A stretch of 26,563 nt of DNA, from contig DCUH01000101.1 in the NCBI GenBank assembly GCA_002327765.1, positions 4,697 through 31,259 of the forward strand. Direction: 5' to 3'. Positions 18,601 through 26,225 of the stretch are shown here, in pieces. Position 1 is the first letter of the stretch, and every line of letters begins with the position of its first letter. The notes beneath the pieces were generated by a model. The model saw only the letters and a list, made by a program, of their open reading frames with translations, searched no databases and had not been told where the DNA came from. Position numbers and translations under genes: made by a program. The DNA is from a bacterium UBA2219 (GTDB taxonomy: Bacteria; Desulfobacterota; Deferrimicrobia; Deferrimicrobiales; Deferrimicrobiaceae).

Positions 18601-19149
18601 ATGGGCTCCAAGCCGCGCATCGCGACGGTCAGCCTGGCGGGCTGCTTCGGCTGCCACATGTCCGTGCTGGACATCGACGAGCGGATCCTTACGCTCGCCG
18701 AGCTGGTCGAGTTCGACCGCTCCCCGATCAACGACTACAAGGAGTTCCAGGACCGCTGCGCCGTCGGAATCGTCGAGGGCGGCTGTTGCAACGAGGAGAA
18801 CGTCGAGGTGCTCGAGCAGTTCCGCAAGCATTGCGACGTGCTGATCTCCCTGGGGGACTGCGCCATCAACGGGGGCATCCCCGCGATGCGGAACAACATC
18901 CCGCTGCGCGAGTGCCTCGAGGAGGCCTACCTCAAGAGCCCGGGCGTGTACAACCCGCTGAACGTCATCCCGAACGACAAGGAGATCCCGCTCCTGCTGA
19001 ACCGGGTTTACCCGTGCCACGAGGTCGTCAAGATCGACCTGTTCATCCCGGGCTGCCCGCCTCCCGCGGACGCCATCTGGGCCCATCTGGTGTCCCTGCT
19101 GTCCGGCAAGCCCGTCGAGCCGGACTACAAAAACCTGAAGTACGACTAG
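18601..19149 (+). CDS. hoxY: [NiFe]-hydrogenase small subunit HoxY
   Basis: A 182-residue small subunit without signal peptide, as expected of the cytoplasmic group 3 enzymes. It carries one proximal [4Fe-4S] cluster, with ligands fitting C15, C18 (GCFGCH), C87 (SLGDCAI) and C152 (IPGCPPP). Two further cysteines (C62, C63 in EGGCCNE) are of unknown role. The ATG at 18601 is one base after the hoxU stop, with AAGGGGGAGAAG as ribosome site inside the end of hoxU. hoxH starts 12 nt after its stop. Confidence 0.94.
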   Translation: MGSKPRIATVSLAGCFGCHMSVLDIDERILTLAELVEFDRSPINDYKEFQDRCAVGIVEGGCCNEENVEVLEQFRKHCDVLISLGDCAINGGIPAMRNNIPLRECLEEAYLKSPGVYNPLNVIPNDKEIPLLLNRVYPCHEVVKIDLFIPGCPPPADAIWAHLVSLLSGKPVEPDYKNLKYD

Positions 19150-19161
19150 AAGGGCATTCCA

Positions 19162-20652
19162 ATGGCGACGAAGGCGAGCAAGGGGAAGACCTACACGATC
19201 CTTCCGGTGACCCGCGTGGAGGGGCACGGGAAGGTGACGATCCACATGAACGACGCGGGCGTGGTGGAGTACGCCCGGCTCCATATCGTCGAATTCCGCG
19301 GCTTCGAACGGTTTATCCTCGGGAGGCCCTTCTGGGAAGTCCCGGTCATGGTGCAGCGGCTGTGCGGGATCTGCCCCGTGAGCCATCACCTGGCGGCGGC
19401 CAAGGCCATGGACCGGATCGTGGGGGGGGAGCAGCTTACGCCCACCGCGGAGAAGATCCGCCGGCTCATGCACTACGGCCAGATGTTCCAGAGCCACGCG
19501 CTGCATTTCTTCCACCTGTCCTCGCCCGACTTCCTCTTCGGCGCCGACGGGACGGCCGAGAGCGGTTTCGCCGCGCCCCCGGCGAAGCGCAATATCATCG
19601 CCGTGGCCCGGGAGTTCCCGAAGCTCGCGGTCCAGGGCGTGATGATGCGGAAGTACGGCCAGGAAGTCATCCTGGCGACCGCCGGGAAGAAGATCCACGG
19701 CACCGGCGCCGTCCCCGGCGGCGTGAACAAGAACCTCTCCGTCGCGGAGAGGGACGCGCTCCTCAAGGACGTCGACCAGATGACGGCGTGGGCGCGCAGC
19801 GCGGTCACCATCGCCCGGGACTACACCATGGAGCACCTGGCGGAACTCGCCCCGTTCGGGTCGTTCGACTCCAACCACCTTTCGCTGGTGCGCGAGTCCG
19901 ACGGCGCGCTCGACCTGTACGACGGCGTGCTCCGGGCGGTCGACAAGGACCGCAACATGATCCTCGTCGACGTGAACTGCCAGCGCTACCTCGACGTGCT
20001 GATGGAGGAGGTGCGCCCCTGGTCCTACATGAAGTTCCCCTTCCTGAAGGAGCTGGGCCCGGACCACGGCTGGTACCGGGTCGGACCCCTGGCCCGCCTC
20101 AACACCGCCACCTTCATCGACACGGACGAGGCCTACACCGCGCACAAGGAGTTCCGGGAGCTTCAGAAGGACCGCTCGAACAACATCACCATGTGCTACC
20201 ACTGGGCGCGGATGATCGAGCTGCTCCATTCCATCGAGAAGATCCGGGAGCTGCTGCTCGACACGGACCTCCAGGGGAAGGAGCTGCTCACGTCCGGCCC
20301 TCGCCGGGAGGAGGCGGTCGCGATCATCGAGGCGCCGCGCGGGACCCTATTCCACCATTACCGCGTCAACCGGAACGACGAGGTGACGATGTGCAACCTC
20401 ATCGTGTCCACCACCAACAACAACGAGCCGATGAACCGCGCCGTCACCAAGGTGGCGAAGGACCACTTCAGCGGCCGCCGGGAGATCCCGGAGAAGCTGC
20501 TGAACTACATCGAGGTGGCCATCCGCGCGTACGACCCGTGCCTCTCCTGCGCCACGCACGCGCTCGGCGGGATGCCGCTGGTCGTCGAGCTGTACGACGC
20601 GGGCGGGGGGCTCGTGGCGCGGCGGGTCCGGGGAGCCGGGCAACCGGTTTAG
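19162..20652 (+). CDS. hoxH: [NiFe]-hydrogenase large subunit HoxH
   Basis: A 496-residue catalytic subunit that holds the Ni-Fe(CN)2CO centre. The four cysteine ligands are C68 and C71 (RLCGICPVSHH, L1 motif) and C460 and C463 (DPCLSCATHA, L2 motif). The wording RLCGICPVSHH and DPCLSCATHA is that of the bidirectional NAD-linked group 3d. A 30-residue extension follows H466 and should be removed by HoxW after nickel insertion. RGFERFILGRPF near residue 46 is the usual segment ahead of L1. The ATG at 19162 lies after AGAAGGGC. It is complete, with no visible lesion. Confidence 0.95.
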   Translation: MATKASKGKTYTILPVTRVEGHGKVTIHMNDAGVVEYARLHIVEFRGFERFILGRPFWEVPVMVQRLCGICPVSHHLAAAKAMDRIVGGEQLTPTAEKIRRLMHYGQMFQSHALHFFHLSSPDFLFGADGTAESGFAAPPAKRNIIAVAREFPKLAVQGVMMRKYGQEVILATAGKKIHGTGAVPGGVNKNLSVAERDALLKDVDQMTAWARSAVTIARDYTMEHLAELAPFGSFDSNHLSLVRESDGALDLYDGVLRAVDKDRNMILVDVNCQRYLDVLMEEVRPWSYMKFPFLKELGPDHGWYRVGPLARLNTATFIDTDEAYTAHKEFRELQKDRSNNITMCYHWARMIELLHSIEKIRELLLDTDLQGKELLTSGPRREEAVAIIEAPRGTLFHHYRVNRNDEVTMCNLIVSTTNNNEPMNRAVTKVAKDHFSGRREIPEKLLNYIEVAIRAYDPCLSCATHALGGMPLVVELYDAGGGLVARRVRGAGQPV

Positions 20653-20655
20653 GCC

Positions 20656-21144
20656 ATGGACGGAAACCGCATACTGGTCATCGGGTACGGCAATCCCGCG
20701 AGGGCGGACGACGGCCTCGGCCCGGCGCTCGTGGAGCGGCTGGAGGCGTTGGGCATCCCGGGGCTCACCGTGGAAAGCGACTACCAGCTATCGATCGAGC
20801 ACGCGGCGATGGCCGCGGAGCACGACATCGTGGTGTTCGCCGACGCGGACGGCTCGGCGTCGGAACCGTTCTACCTGAAGCCGGTGGGGGAGGAGCCGCC
20901 CGGAAGCTTCACCTCGCACAGCGTGGCTCCCGGAGGGATACTGCGCATCGCCCGTTCCTGCTTCGACGCCTCGCCGGCGGGGTACCTGCTGGGCATTCGG
21001 GGCGAGGTGTTCGAGCCGTTCACGGAGGGATTGAGCCCCGCGGCCCGCGAAGGGCTGGAGGCCGCGCTGGAATACCTGCCGCGGTTCATCGCGGAACACC
21101 GCGGGCAAGCTGACGCCGCGGACCCCGGAGGCGCGACATGCTGA
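20656..21144 (+). CDS. hoxW: Hydrogenase maturation protease HoxW
   Basis: A 162-residue HybD/HoxW-type endopeptidase that trims the HoxH C-terminus after nickel insertion. The fold opens with ILVIGYGNPARADDGLG; nickel-sensing ligands by alignment to HybD are D19, D63 (FADADG) and H88 (FTSHSV). The position directly after hoxH (3 nt gap) matches NAD-linked hydrogenase operons. The last seven bases overlap the response regulator start. No hyp genes are in the window, so other maturation factors must be encoded elsewhere. Confidence 0.92.
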   Translation: MDGNRILVIGYGNPARADDGLGPALVERLEALGIPGLTVESDYQLSIEHAAMAAEHDIVVFADADGSASEPFYLKPVGEEPPGSFTSHSVAPGGILRIARSCFDASPAGYLLGIRGEVFEPFTEGLSPAAREGLEAALEYLPRFIAEHRGQADAADPGGATC

Positions 21145-21542
21145 AGGAAAAACACGTCATCCTCTGCGTCGACGACGATCCCGACGTCCTGGCCTCGCTG
21201 CGGGTCGTGCTGGAATCCGACGGGTACGTCGTGGAGACGGCGCGCAACGGGAAGGAAGGGCAGGCCGAGTTCGAGCGGAAGAAGCCCGACCTGGTCATCC
21301 TGGACCTCATGATGGAGGACGTCGACGCCGGGACCCGGCTCATGCGGGAGCTGAAGGAGTATCACCCGCACGTCCCCGTCTTCCTGCTCAGCTCCACGGG
21401 AGACTACCTGAACAGGTCGGCCGACACCAGCGAGATGGGGTTCCAGGGAGTGTTCCAGAAGCCGATCGACCCGAAGATCCTCCTCAGGCTCCTGAGGGCG
21501 AAACTGGGGCGGCCGCCCGCGGACGGGGCGGGAAAGGGCTGA
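21138..21542 (+). CDS. Stand-alone response regulator receiver protein
   Basis: A 134-residue single CheY-like receiver with no output domain. Acidic pocket: D12-D13-D14 (CVDDDPD); phospho-acceptor fits D56 in LVILDLMME; the Thr/Ser switch is in LLSSTGD and the conserved lysine in FQKPID. The start overlaps hoxW by 7 nt and the histidine kinase TTG is one base after its stop, so it belongs to the hox transcript. Without a DNA-binding domain it must act on a partner protein or relay phosphate. The C-terminal Gly/Ala tail is uninformative. Confidence 0.92.
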   Translation: MLKEKHVILCVDDDPDVLASLRVVLESDGYVVETARNGKEGQAEFERKKPDLVILDLMMEDVDAGTRLMRELKEYHPHVPVFLLSSTGDYLNRSADTSEMGFQGVFQKPIDPKILLRLLRAKLGRPPADGAGKG

Positions 21543-21543
21543 G

Positions 21544-23310
21544 TTGAGCCAGGAGCCCGTCCTCCTCCCGCTGGACAAGGAGCTCCAGGAACGCCTGCAC
21601 TGGCTCACCGGCCTGCGATGGATCGCGGGCTTCGCGATCCTGGCGGGGATCGCCATGGGTCCCCGGCTGCTGGGGATGCCTCTCCCGGTCGTTCCCCTGC
21701 TGGCCGTCGCCCTCACGCTGCTGTCCTACAACCTCGTCCTGTACCTCAAGCGGCGATGGATCGCCGCCACGCCCGCCCGCGCGAGGAACGTCGCTTATCT
21801 CCAGATCGGACTCGACTGGGCCGCCCTGACGGCCACGGTGTACCTGACCGGCGGCCTCTCGAGCCCCGCCTGTTTGGCGTACGCGTTCCACCTGATCATC
21901 GGCGCCATCCTGCTTTCGCGCGCCGCCTGCTACTTCCTGGCGTGCGGCGTCGGCGTCCTTCTGGGCGTCCTTGCGTGGCTGACCCCGGGCGGGTCGCTTC
22001 GGACCTGGGCGGTCCTGACGCTCTTCTTCCTCGTGACGACCTGGCTTGCCACCTCCATAACGGCCCGGCTCCGGCAGAAGGAGGACGCCCTCTCCCGGAC
22101 GACGCTCGCGCTGGACCGGTCCTTCCAGGAGATGGAATCGCTGTACAACATCGGGCAGCTCGTGAACTCCACACTCGACCTCGACGAGGTCCTCCGGCTG
22201 CTGGCAGAGCATACGACCCGGCTCTTCGGCGTGAAGGCGTGCTTCGTCCGCATCTTCGACCGGGACGGGAAGACGCTTTCCATCGGGGGCGCATACGGCC
22301 TCAGCCGGGAGTACATCGACAAGGGGCCGGTGGACGTGGGGAAGAGCTGGGTCGATTTCGAGGTGCTGAAGGGGAGGACGATCCAGGTGGCGGACGTGAC
22401 GGAGGACCTCCGGTTCCAGTACCGCGAGGAGGCGCGGCGCGAAGGTCTGCGCTCCATGCTTTCTTGCCCGATGCGGGCGAAGGACCGCACCCTGGGGGTT
22501 CTCCGGATCTACACGGAAGAGCCGCGCGTGTTCGGCGCGCAGGAGGAGAGGCTTCTGCTGAACCTCGCCAACCTCGGCGCGCTGGCCCTCCAGAACGCCC
22601 GCAGCTACGGCGACCTGCAGGATCTCGACCGGGAGCGGATCTGGTTTGCCCGGATGACCCACCACCAGCTCCGTTCCCCCCTGGCGGCGGCCCAGGGGGC
22701 GATCGACGCGCTTCCGTACGCGGGACCGCTGAACGAGGCGCAGAGGGACCTCGTGGAGCGCGCGGGCCGGCGGATCCGCGACTCCTTCGACACCATCCGG
22801 GACCTCCTCGATTCGGCAGCGGCGCAGCGGTTTCGGGAGGAGGAAGCGGCGGGCCCCGTTCGCCTGGACGAGACGCTTCGCCGCACACTGGACACGGCCC
22901 GGGAGCAGGCAGTCTCCAAAGGGCTGACCTTCAAGGAGGTGACCGAATGGGAGGGCTGCGTCGTCCGGGCGGACCCGGCCGACCTGGAGAAGATCTTCTC
23001 CAACCTGCTGACCAACGCGGTGAACTACACGTCCTCGGGCGGGGTCGTCTTCGGTGCGCGCCACGCGGACGGGTGGGTCGAGGCGTGGGTCGAGGACACG
23101 GGGATCGGCATCGGGCGGGAGGATCTGGACCGGGTCTTCGAGGCGTTCTACCGGACGCAGGCCGCCCGGGACTCGGGGGCGGTGGGGACGGGGCTCGGGC
23201 TGTCCATCGTCTCGCGGATGGTGCAAAGGCTTGGAGGCACGGTTTCCGTGGAAAGCGAGCCGGGGGAAGGCTCCCGCTTCACGGTCCGCCTCCCTTCGTC
23301 AAACGGATGA
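21544..23310 (+). CDS. Membrane sensor histidine kinase with GAF domain
   Basis: A 588-residue kinase. Residues 24-174 hold about six hydrophobic membrane segments with little periplasmic sequence. A short coiled region (about 176-206) and a GAF domain (about 208-355) follow. The phospho-histidine fits H374 in MTHHQLRSPLA; the ATPase domain shows NLLTNAVNYT (N box), EDTGIGIG (G1) and GTGLGLSIV (G2). The TTG at 21544 is one base past the receiver stop, with GGGAAAGGG upstream; no ATG is nearby. It probably phosphorylates the receiver encoded just upstream. Its stop overlaps an ATG (ATGA) in the frame of the next pseudogene. Confidence 0.9.
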   Translation: MSQEPVLLPLDKELQERLHWLTGLRWIAGFAILAGIAMGPRLLGMPLPVVPLLAVALTLLSYNLVLYLKRRWIAATPARARNVAYLQIGLDWAALTATVYLTGGLSSPACLAYAFHLIIGAILLSRAACYFLACGVGVLLGVLAWLTPGGSLRTWAVLTLFFLVTTWLATSITARLRQKEDALSRTTLALDRSFQEMESLYNIGQLVNSTLDLDEVLRLLAEHTTRLFGVKACFVRIFDRDGKTLSIGGAYGLSREYIDKGPVDVGKSWVDFEVLKGRTIQVADVTEDLRFQYREEARREGLRSMLSCPMRAKDRTLGVLRIYTEEPRVFGAQEERLLLNLANLGALALQNARSYGDLQDLDRERIWFARMTHHQLRSPLAAAQGAIDALPYAGPLNEAQRDLVERAGRRIRDSFDTIRDLLDSAAAQRFREEEAAGPVRLDETLRRTLDTAREQAVSKGLTFKEVTEWEGCVVRADPADLEKIFSNLLTNAVNYTSSGGVVFGARHADGWVEAWVEDTGIGIGREDLDRVFEAFYRTQAARDSGAVGTGLGLSIVSRMVQRLGGTVSVESEPGEGSRFTVRLPSSNG

Positions 23311-23330
23311 GCGGCAAAGGAGATGATGTC

Positions 23331-24088
23331 GTGCGGACACGGTACATCGGCGTCATGTTGCTTGCGGCGGCGCTCGTCGCCCTGTCCGGCGGAACCGCGC
23401 GGGCGGAGCAGAGGCTGACGCCGAAGGAAAAGCTCGGCAAGAACCTCTTCTTCGACAACCGGCTTTCCCGCCCGGAGGGGCAGGCGTGCGCGGACTGCCA
23501 TTCCCCGGGAAGCGGCTTCAACGGCATCGGGGACGCGAGGTTCACCGCCCACGAAGGGGCGGTCATGGGAAGGTTCGGCCGGCGCAGCCCGACCGCGGCG
23601 GCCTGCGCGTCGTTCAGCCCGAAGTTCCGTTACGACAAGGAAGCGTAGGTTTGAGCTTTTCAACGTGAAGGGGAAACGCGCCGAGTGCCATCAGAGCACG
23701 CCCGGCCCCTGCGACAAGCCCCCCCCTGTTCACCGATTACACCTACGACAACCTGGGGATACCGGGGAATCCCGGCGAGAAGGGGGTCGACCTCGGGCTG
23801 AGGGAGGTGGTGAGGGGCGGGCGGGAGAACGGGGAGTTCAAGTTGCAGACCCTGCGCAATATCGCGGCCGCCCCGTCCTACGGGCACAACGGCTGCTTCA
23901 AGACGCTGAAGAAGATCGTTCAGTTCTGCAACACCCGCGACGTCGAGAAATGGCCCCCGCCGGAAGTTCCCGAAAACGTGAACACGGAAGAAATGGGGAA
24001 CCTGGTGCTGACGGGCCAGTTAGAGGACAACATCGTCGCCTTCATGGGGGCGCTTACCGACGGATACGTGCCGCCCAACCCGAGGTGA
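23331..24088 (+). pseudogene. Di-heme cytochrome c peroxidase (MauG/CcpA family), degraded
   Basis: The 5' part (GTG 23331, GGAG 8 nt upstream) reads a signal peptide (to about ARA24), LFFDNRLSRPEGQACADCH with heme site 1 at 53-57, then stops at TAG 23646-23648 after FRYDKEA, 105 residues in all. The 3' part resumes at 23650 in another frame (FELFNVKGKRAECH) and shifts frame again at a run of eight C (23719-23726), then runs to 24088 through LQTLRNIAAAPSYGHNG, PPPEVPENVNTEE and ALTDGYVPP. Family proteins are over 300 residues, so roughly 130 residues between the halves are missing. The second heme motif reads RAECH: its first Cys is Arg. A periplasmic peroxidase was the probable ancestral role. 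Sequencing error could explain the C-run but not the deletion. Confidence 0.85.
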
Positions 24089-25620
24089 CGGGGGGGCGGG
24101 CGCTCCGAAGTCGGGGAATCGGACACGTCGGCCATTGTCCGCCCCTCGACCGGGCAGGAAAGGTACGGCACCCGGTCGGAATCGCAGCGGGCGTTCCCGG
24201 CGGCAGGAAGATCGCCTTCTTCCTGATGCTGGCCATCCTGGGCGGCACGTGCGCGGAGCTTTCCCTGGTCATCTTCGGGGACGCGAAGAAGGCCGCCATC
24301 GCGAGGATGTACGAGCGCCAGGGCGTCCACGCGCGCCAGGCGGCCTCCGGGATCTCGGACCATTTCCGCTACTGGACCAACGCCGTTTCCTTCCTTTCCC
24401 GCATCGAAGCCGTAATCGCCGACACCTGCGACGGCCGGGCGACCCTGGATCTCCTCAAGGAGCGGTTCGAGGGGGAAGTCCATTCGCTGACCCGGGTGAA
24501 CGAGAAGGGCGTAATCACCTACACCACCCCGTACCGGAATTCAATCGGGAGCGACATCTCCGGGCAGGAGCACATACGCGAGATCCTGGCCTCCCGGAAA
24601 ACGGTCGTCAGCAAGGTGTTCCGCACGGTCCAAGGGACGGAAAGCGTCGCGATCCACGTCCCCGTCTTCCGGGGGGACGAGTTCAAGGGGACCCTGGGTG
24701 TCGCCCTCGATTTCACGACGGTGGTCCGGCGCTTCGTCGAAGAGATCCGTTTCGGCGAGTCCGGCTACGCGTTCGTCGTCAGCCTGGAGGGGACGATCCT
24801 CTTCTCCCCCGTCAAGGGTCACACCGGGAGAAAGATCTCCGATCTCTTTCGGGACAATCCGTCGGCCCTGGCGATGGCGCGGTAGATGCAGCAGGGCCGG
24901 CAGGGGACCGCTTCCTACGAATTCGACCGGGTCGGCGCGAAGAAAACCGCGCCGTTCAGGAAACGCGGGGTGTACATGCCGATACGCCTCGGGGACACCC
25001 ACTGGTCCGTGGCGGTGGTTTCGGCGGAAGAGGAGGCACTGTCCTCCCTGGCTCCCATTAGGAACCGGCTGATCGCGGCGATGGGCACCGTCCTCTTGGG
25101 AGGAATCGCCCTCGCCGTGGCGGGCGCGAAGGCGTGGCTGATCGTGCGGGAAGAGGAGAAACGCCGGGCGGCCGAGAGGGAACTGAAGGAGAGCGAGGCG
25201 AGGTATCCCGAGCTGTTCGAGCAAAACCCCGCGCCGATGCTGGTCTACGGGAAGGAGACGCTCGATATGCTGGCGGTGAACGAGGCGTTCCTGCGCCATT
25301 ACGGCTACGACGCGGCGGAAGCCGTCTCCCTGCGCCTGACCGACCTCTACCCGGAGGAGGAAAGGGGGGCGATCACGGCGTTGGCCAGCCGCCTCTCCGG
25401 GCATGCGCATGTGGGGGAGTGGCACCACATCCGCAAAGACGGGTCGAGGATCGCGATCGTGGCGAGCTCGCACGATATCAATTGGCTCGGGCGGGACGCC
25501 CGCATCGGCGTCATCACCGACGTCACTGACCGGAAGAGGGCTGAGGACCAGCTTCGCGAGATCCGGGCGACGCTGGAGCGGAAGACCGGGGGACGGGGCG
25601 GGGAGTCCGAAAAAGGCTGA
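24085..25620 (+). pseudogene. Cache-PAS membrane sensor, interrupted by an in-frame TAG and lacking an output domain
   Basis: One reading frame runs from a GTG at 24085 (overlapping the previous stop as GTGA) to 25620, broken by TAG at 24883-24885. Before the TAG: membrane segment 1 (about residues 43-64) and a periplasmic dCache-like domain (ITYTTPYRNSIGSDIS, VSLEGTILFSPVKGHTG). After it the same domain continues (GRQGTASYEFDRVG), then membrane segment 2 (about 25066-25145) and a PAS domain (LFEQNPAPMLVYGKETL to VITDVTDRKRAEDQL). Domain continuity across the TAG shows a nonsense change, perhaps from GAG. The frame ends soon after the PAS with no kinase, GGDEF or MCP domain. The first ~40 residues before membrane segment 1 look random, so the true start is unsure. 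Confidence 0.8.
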
Positions 25621-25969
25621 ACGGCGGGTCCGGAATTTCCGGTCGGGGAATCTTCCCCGCGATCTGCGGACATGGCCGGAGGGCCGTACCTGCGCGATCC
25701 ATGGCGGTTCCGGCGTTCGGCCGTCCACGGCCGGCAGCGGTTGGCCGCCTTGGGTTCGATTCCCAAAGGGGCACCACCGCAACCGCAATACCTGAGGTGG
25801 TGCCCGGGGTGGGAATCGACCGGCTCGCGCTCGGCCATCCTTGCCCTCACTCCGCCGGCGGCCGCGGCGGCTTCCGGCGCCGTCCATGGCGCCTCATCCT
25901 CGCTGATCGCTCGGCGCCGCCTTGGGTTCGATTCCCAAAGGGGCACCACCGCAACCGCAATACCTGAGG
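25621..25969. other. Noncoding, palindrome-rich interval
   Basis: 349 nt without a credible gene. It holds CCGGAA-T-TTCCGG (25630-25642), CGGGGAA-TC-TTCCCCG (25644-25659), CGGCCG-TCCA-CGGCCG (25718-25733), one complete 76-bp repeat (25744-25819), a 96-nt GC-rich spacer and the first 54 nt of the second repeat. The short open frames crossing it, in both directions, repeat the same peptide because they read the repeat, and have no family resemblance. Confidence 0.75.
25744..25819. repeat. 76-bp direct repeat, copy 1 (carries a tRNA-Leu 3'-end duplicate)
   Basis: Identical over 76 nt to 25916-25991. The right 22 nt (25798-25819) duplicate the 3' end of tRNA-Leu, ending at ATCGA where the real tRNA continues into ACCCACACGG and this copy diverges. 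The left part contains TTGGG-TTCGATT-CCCAA and GGGGCACCACC, a T-arm and acceptor-like sequence in the opposite orientation. Confidence 0.92.
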
Positions 25970-25991
25970 TGGTGCCCGGGGTGGGAATCGA
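25916..25991. repeat. 76-bp direct repeat, copy 2 (overlaps the 3' end of tRNA-Leu)
   Basis: Perfect second copy, offset by 172 nt from copy 1. Its last 22 nt are the 3' end of the functional tRNA-Leu gene. With the following four bases it forms a large imperfect inverted repeat: 25924-25936 pairs with 25983-25995 (13 bp) and 25941-25950 with 25968-25977 (10 bp), around a 17-nt loop. Confidence 0.92.
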
Positions 25992-26058
25992 ACCCACACG
26001 GCTTTTGAGGGCCTCGGGATTTTAAGTCCCGTGCGTCTGCCAGTTCCGCCACCCGGGC
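25970..26058 (-). tRNA. tRNA-Leu (anticodon TAA)
   Basis: 89 nt with encoded CCA (class II tRNA with long variable arm). Acceptor GCCCGGG pairs with CCCGGGC, with A73 and CCA at 25970-25972. The anticodon stem CGGGA/TCCCG closes CTTAAAA, giving TAA (reads UUA/UUG). T arm GTGGG-TTCGATT-CCCAC is intact. It lies 22 nt downstream of tRNA-Cys on the same strand and probably shares its transcript. Its 3' end is inside the 76-bp repeat. Confidence 0.96.
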
Positions 26059-26080
26059 GAGATCGCTTGAAAGGGAAAGA

Positions 26081-26155
26081 TGGAGGCGGCACCCGGATTC
26101 GAACCGGGGGATAAAGGATTTGCAGTCCTCTGCCTTACCACTTGGCTATGCCGCC
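26081..26155 (-). tRNA. tRNA-Cys (anticodon GCA)
   Basis: 75 nt with encoded CCA (26081-26083) and U73. Acceptor GGCGGCA pairs with TGCCGCC; the anticodon loop CTGCAAA gives GCA; the T arm CCCGG-TTCGAAT-CCGGG is perfect. It is first in a minus-strand tRNA-Cys - tRNA-Leu pair. Confidence 0.97.
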
Positions 26156-26180
26156 ACACAGGTGTTCGACCGCGAAAAGG

Positions 26181-26186
26181 ATTATA
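26181..26186 (-). promoter_or_regulatory. Likely -10 element of the tRNA-Cys/tRNA-Leu transcript
   Basis: A perfect TATAAT on the minus strand 25 nt upstream of the tRNA-Cys 5' end, in the AT-richest part of this interval. At 17-nt spacing the -35 would be TGGTTT (26204-26209), only a partial match. Confidence 0.55.
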
Positions 26187-26225
26187 AGCGACCGTAGGCA
26201 AGAAAACCATATCAATGTTGCGGGA

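Noticed and set aside
16410..18731. 773-codon minus-strand open frame opposite hoxF and hoxU
   Set aside because: Same GC-driven shadow effect; hoxF and hoxU show all catalytic and cluster motifs on the plus strand.
18786..21113. 775-codon plus-strand open frame across hoxY, hoxH and hoxW
   Set aside because: Out-of-frame reading with Arg/Gly/Ala-rich low-complexity product; the real genes are in other frames.
24883..24885. TAG as a recoded pyrrolysine codon
   Set aside because: No pyl genes or downstream recoding structure are visible, sensors are not known users of pyrrolysine, and the neighbouring gene is clearly decayed, so a nonsense change is simpler.
25744..25991. CRISPR array
   Set aside because: Only two repeats, 76 nt long, one of them overlapping a tRNA gene, and no cas genes.
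25672..26025. Small open frames repeating a VPLWESNPR/GIEPT-like peptide on both strands
   Set aside because: They read the 76-bp repeat and the tRNA-Leu end. The same peptide recurs only because the DNA is duplicated; no ribosome site or domain.
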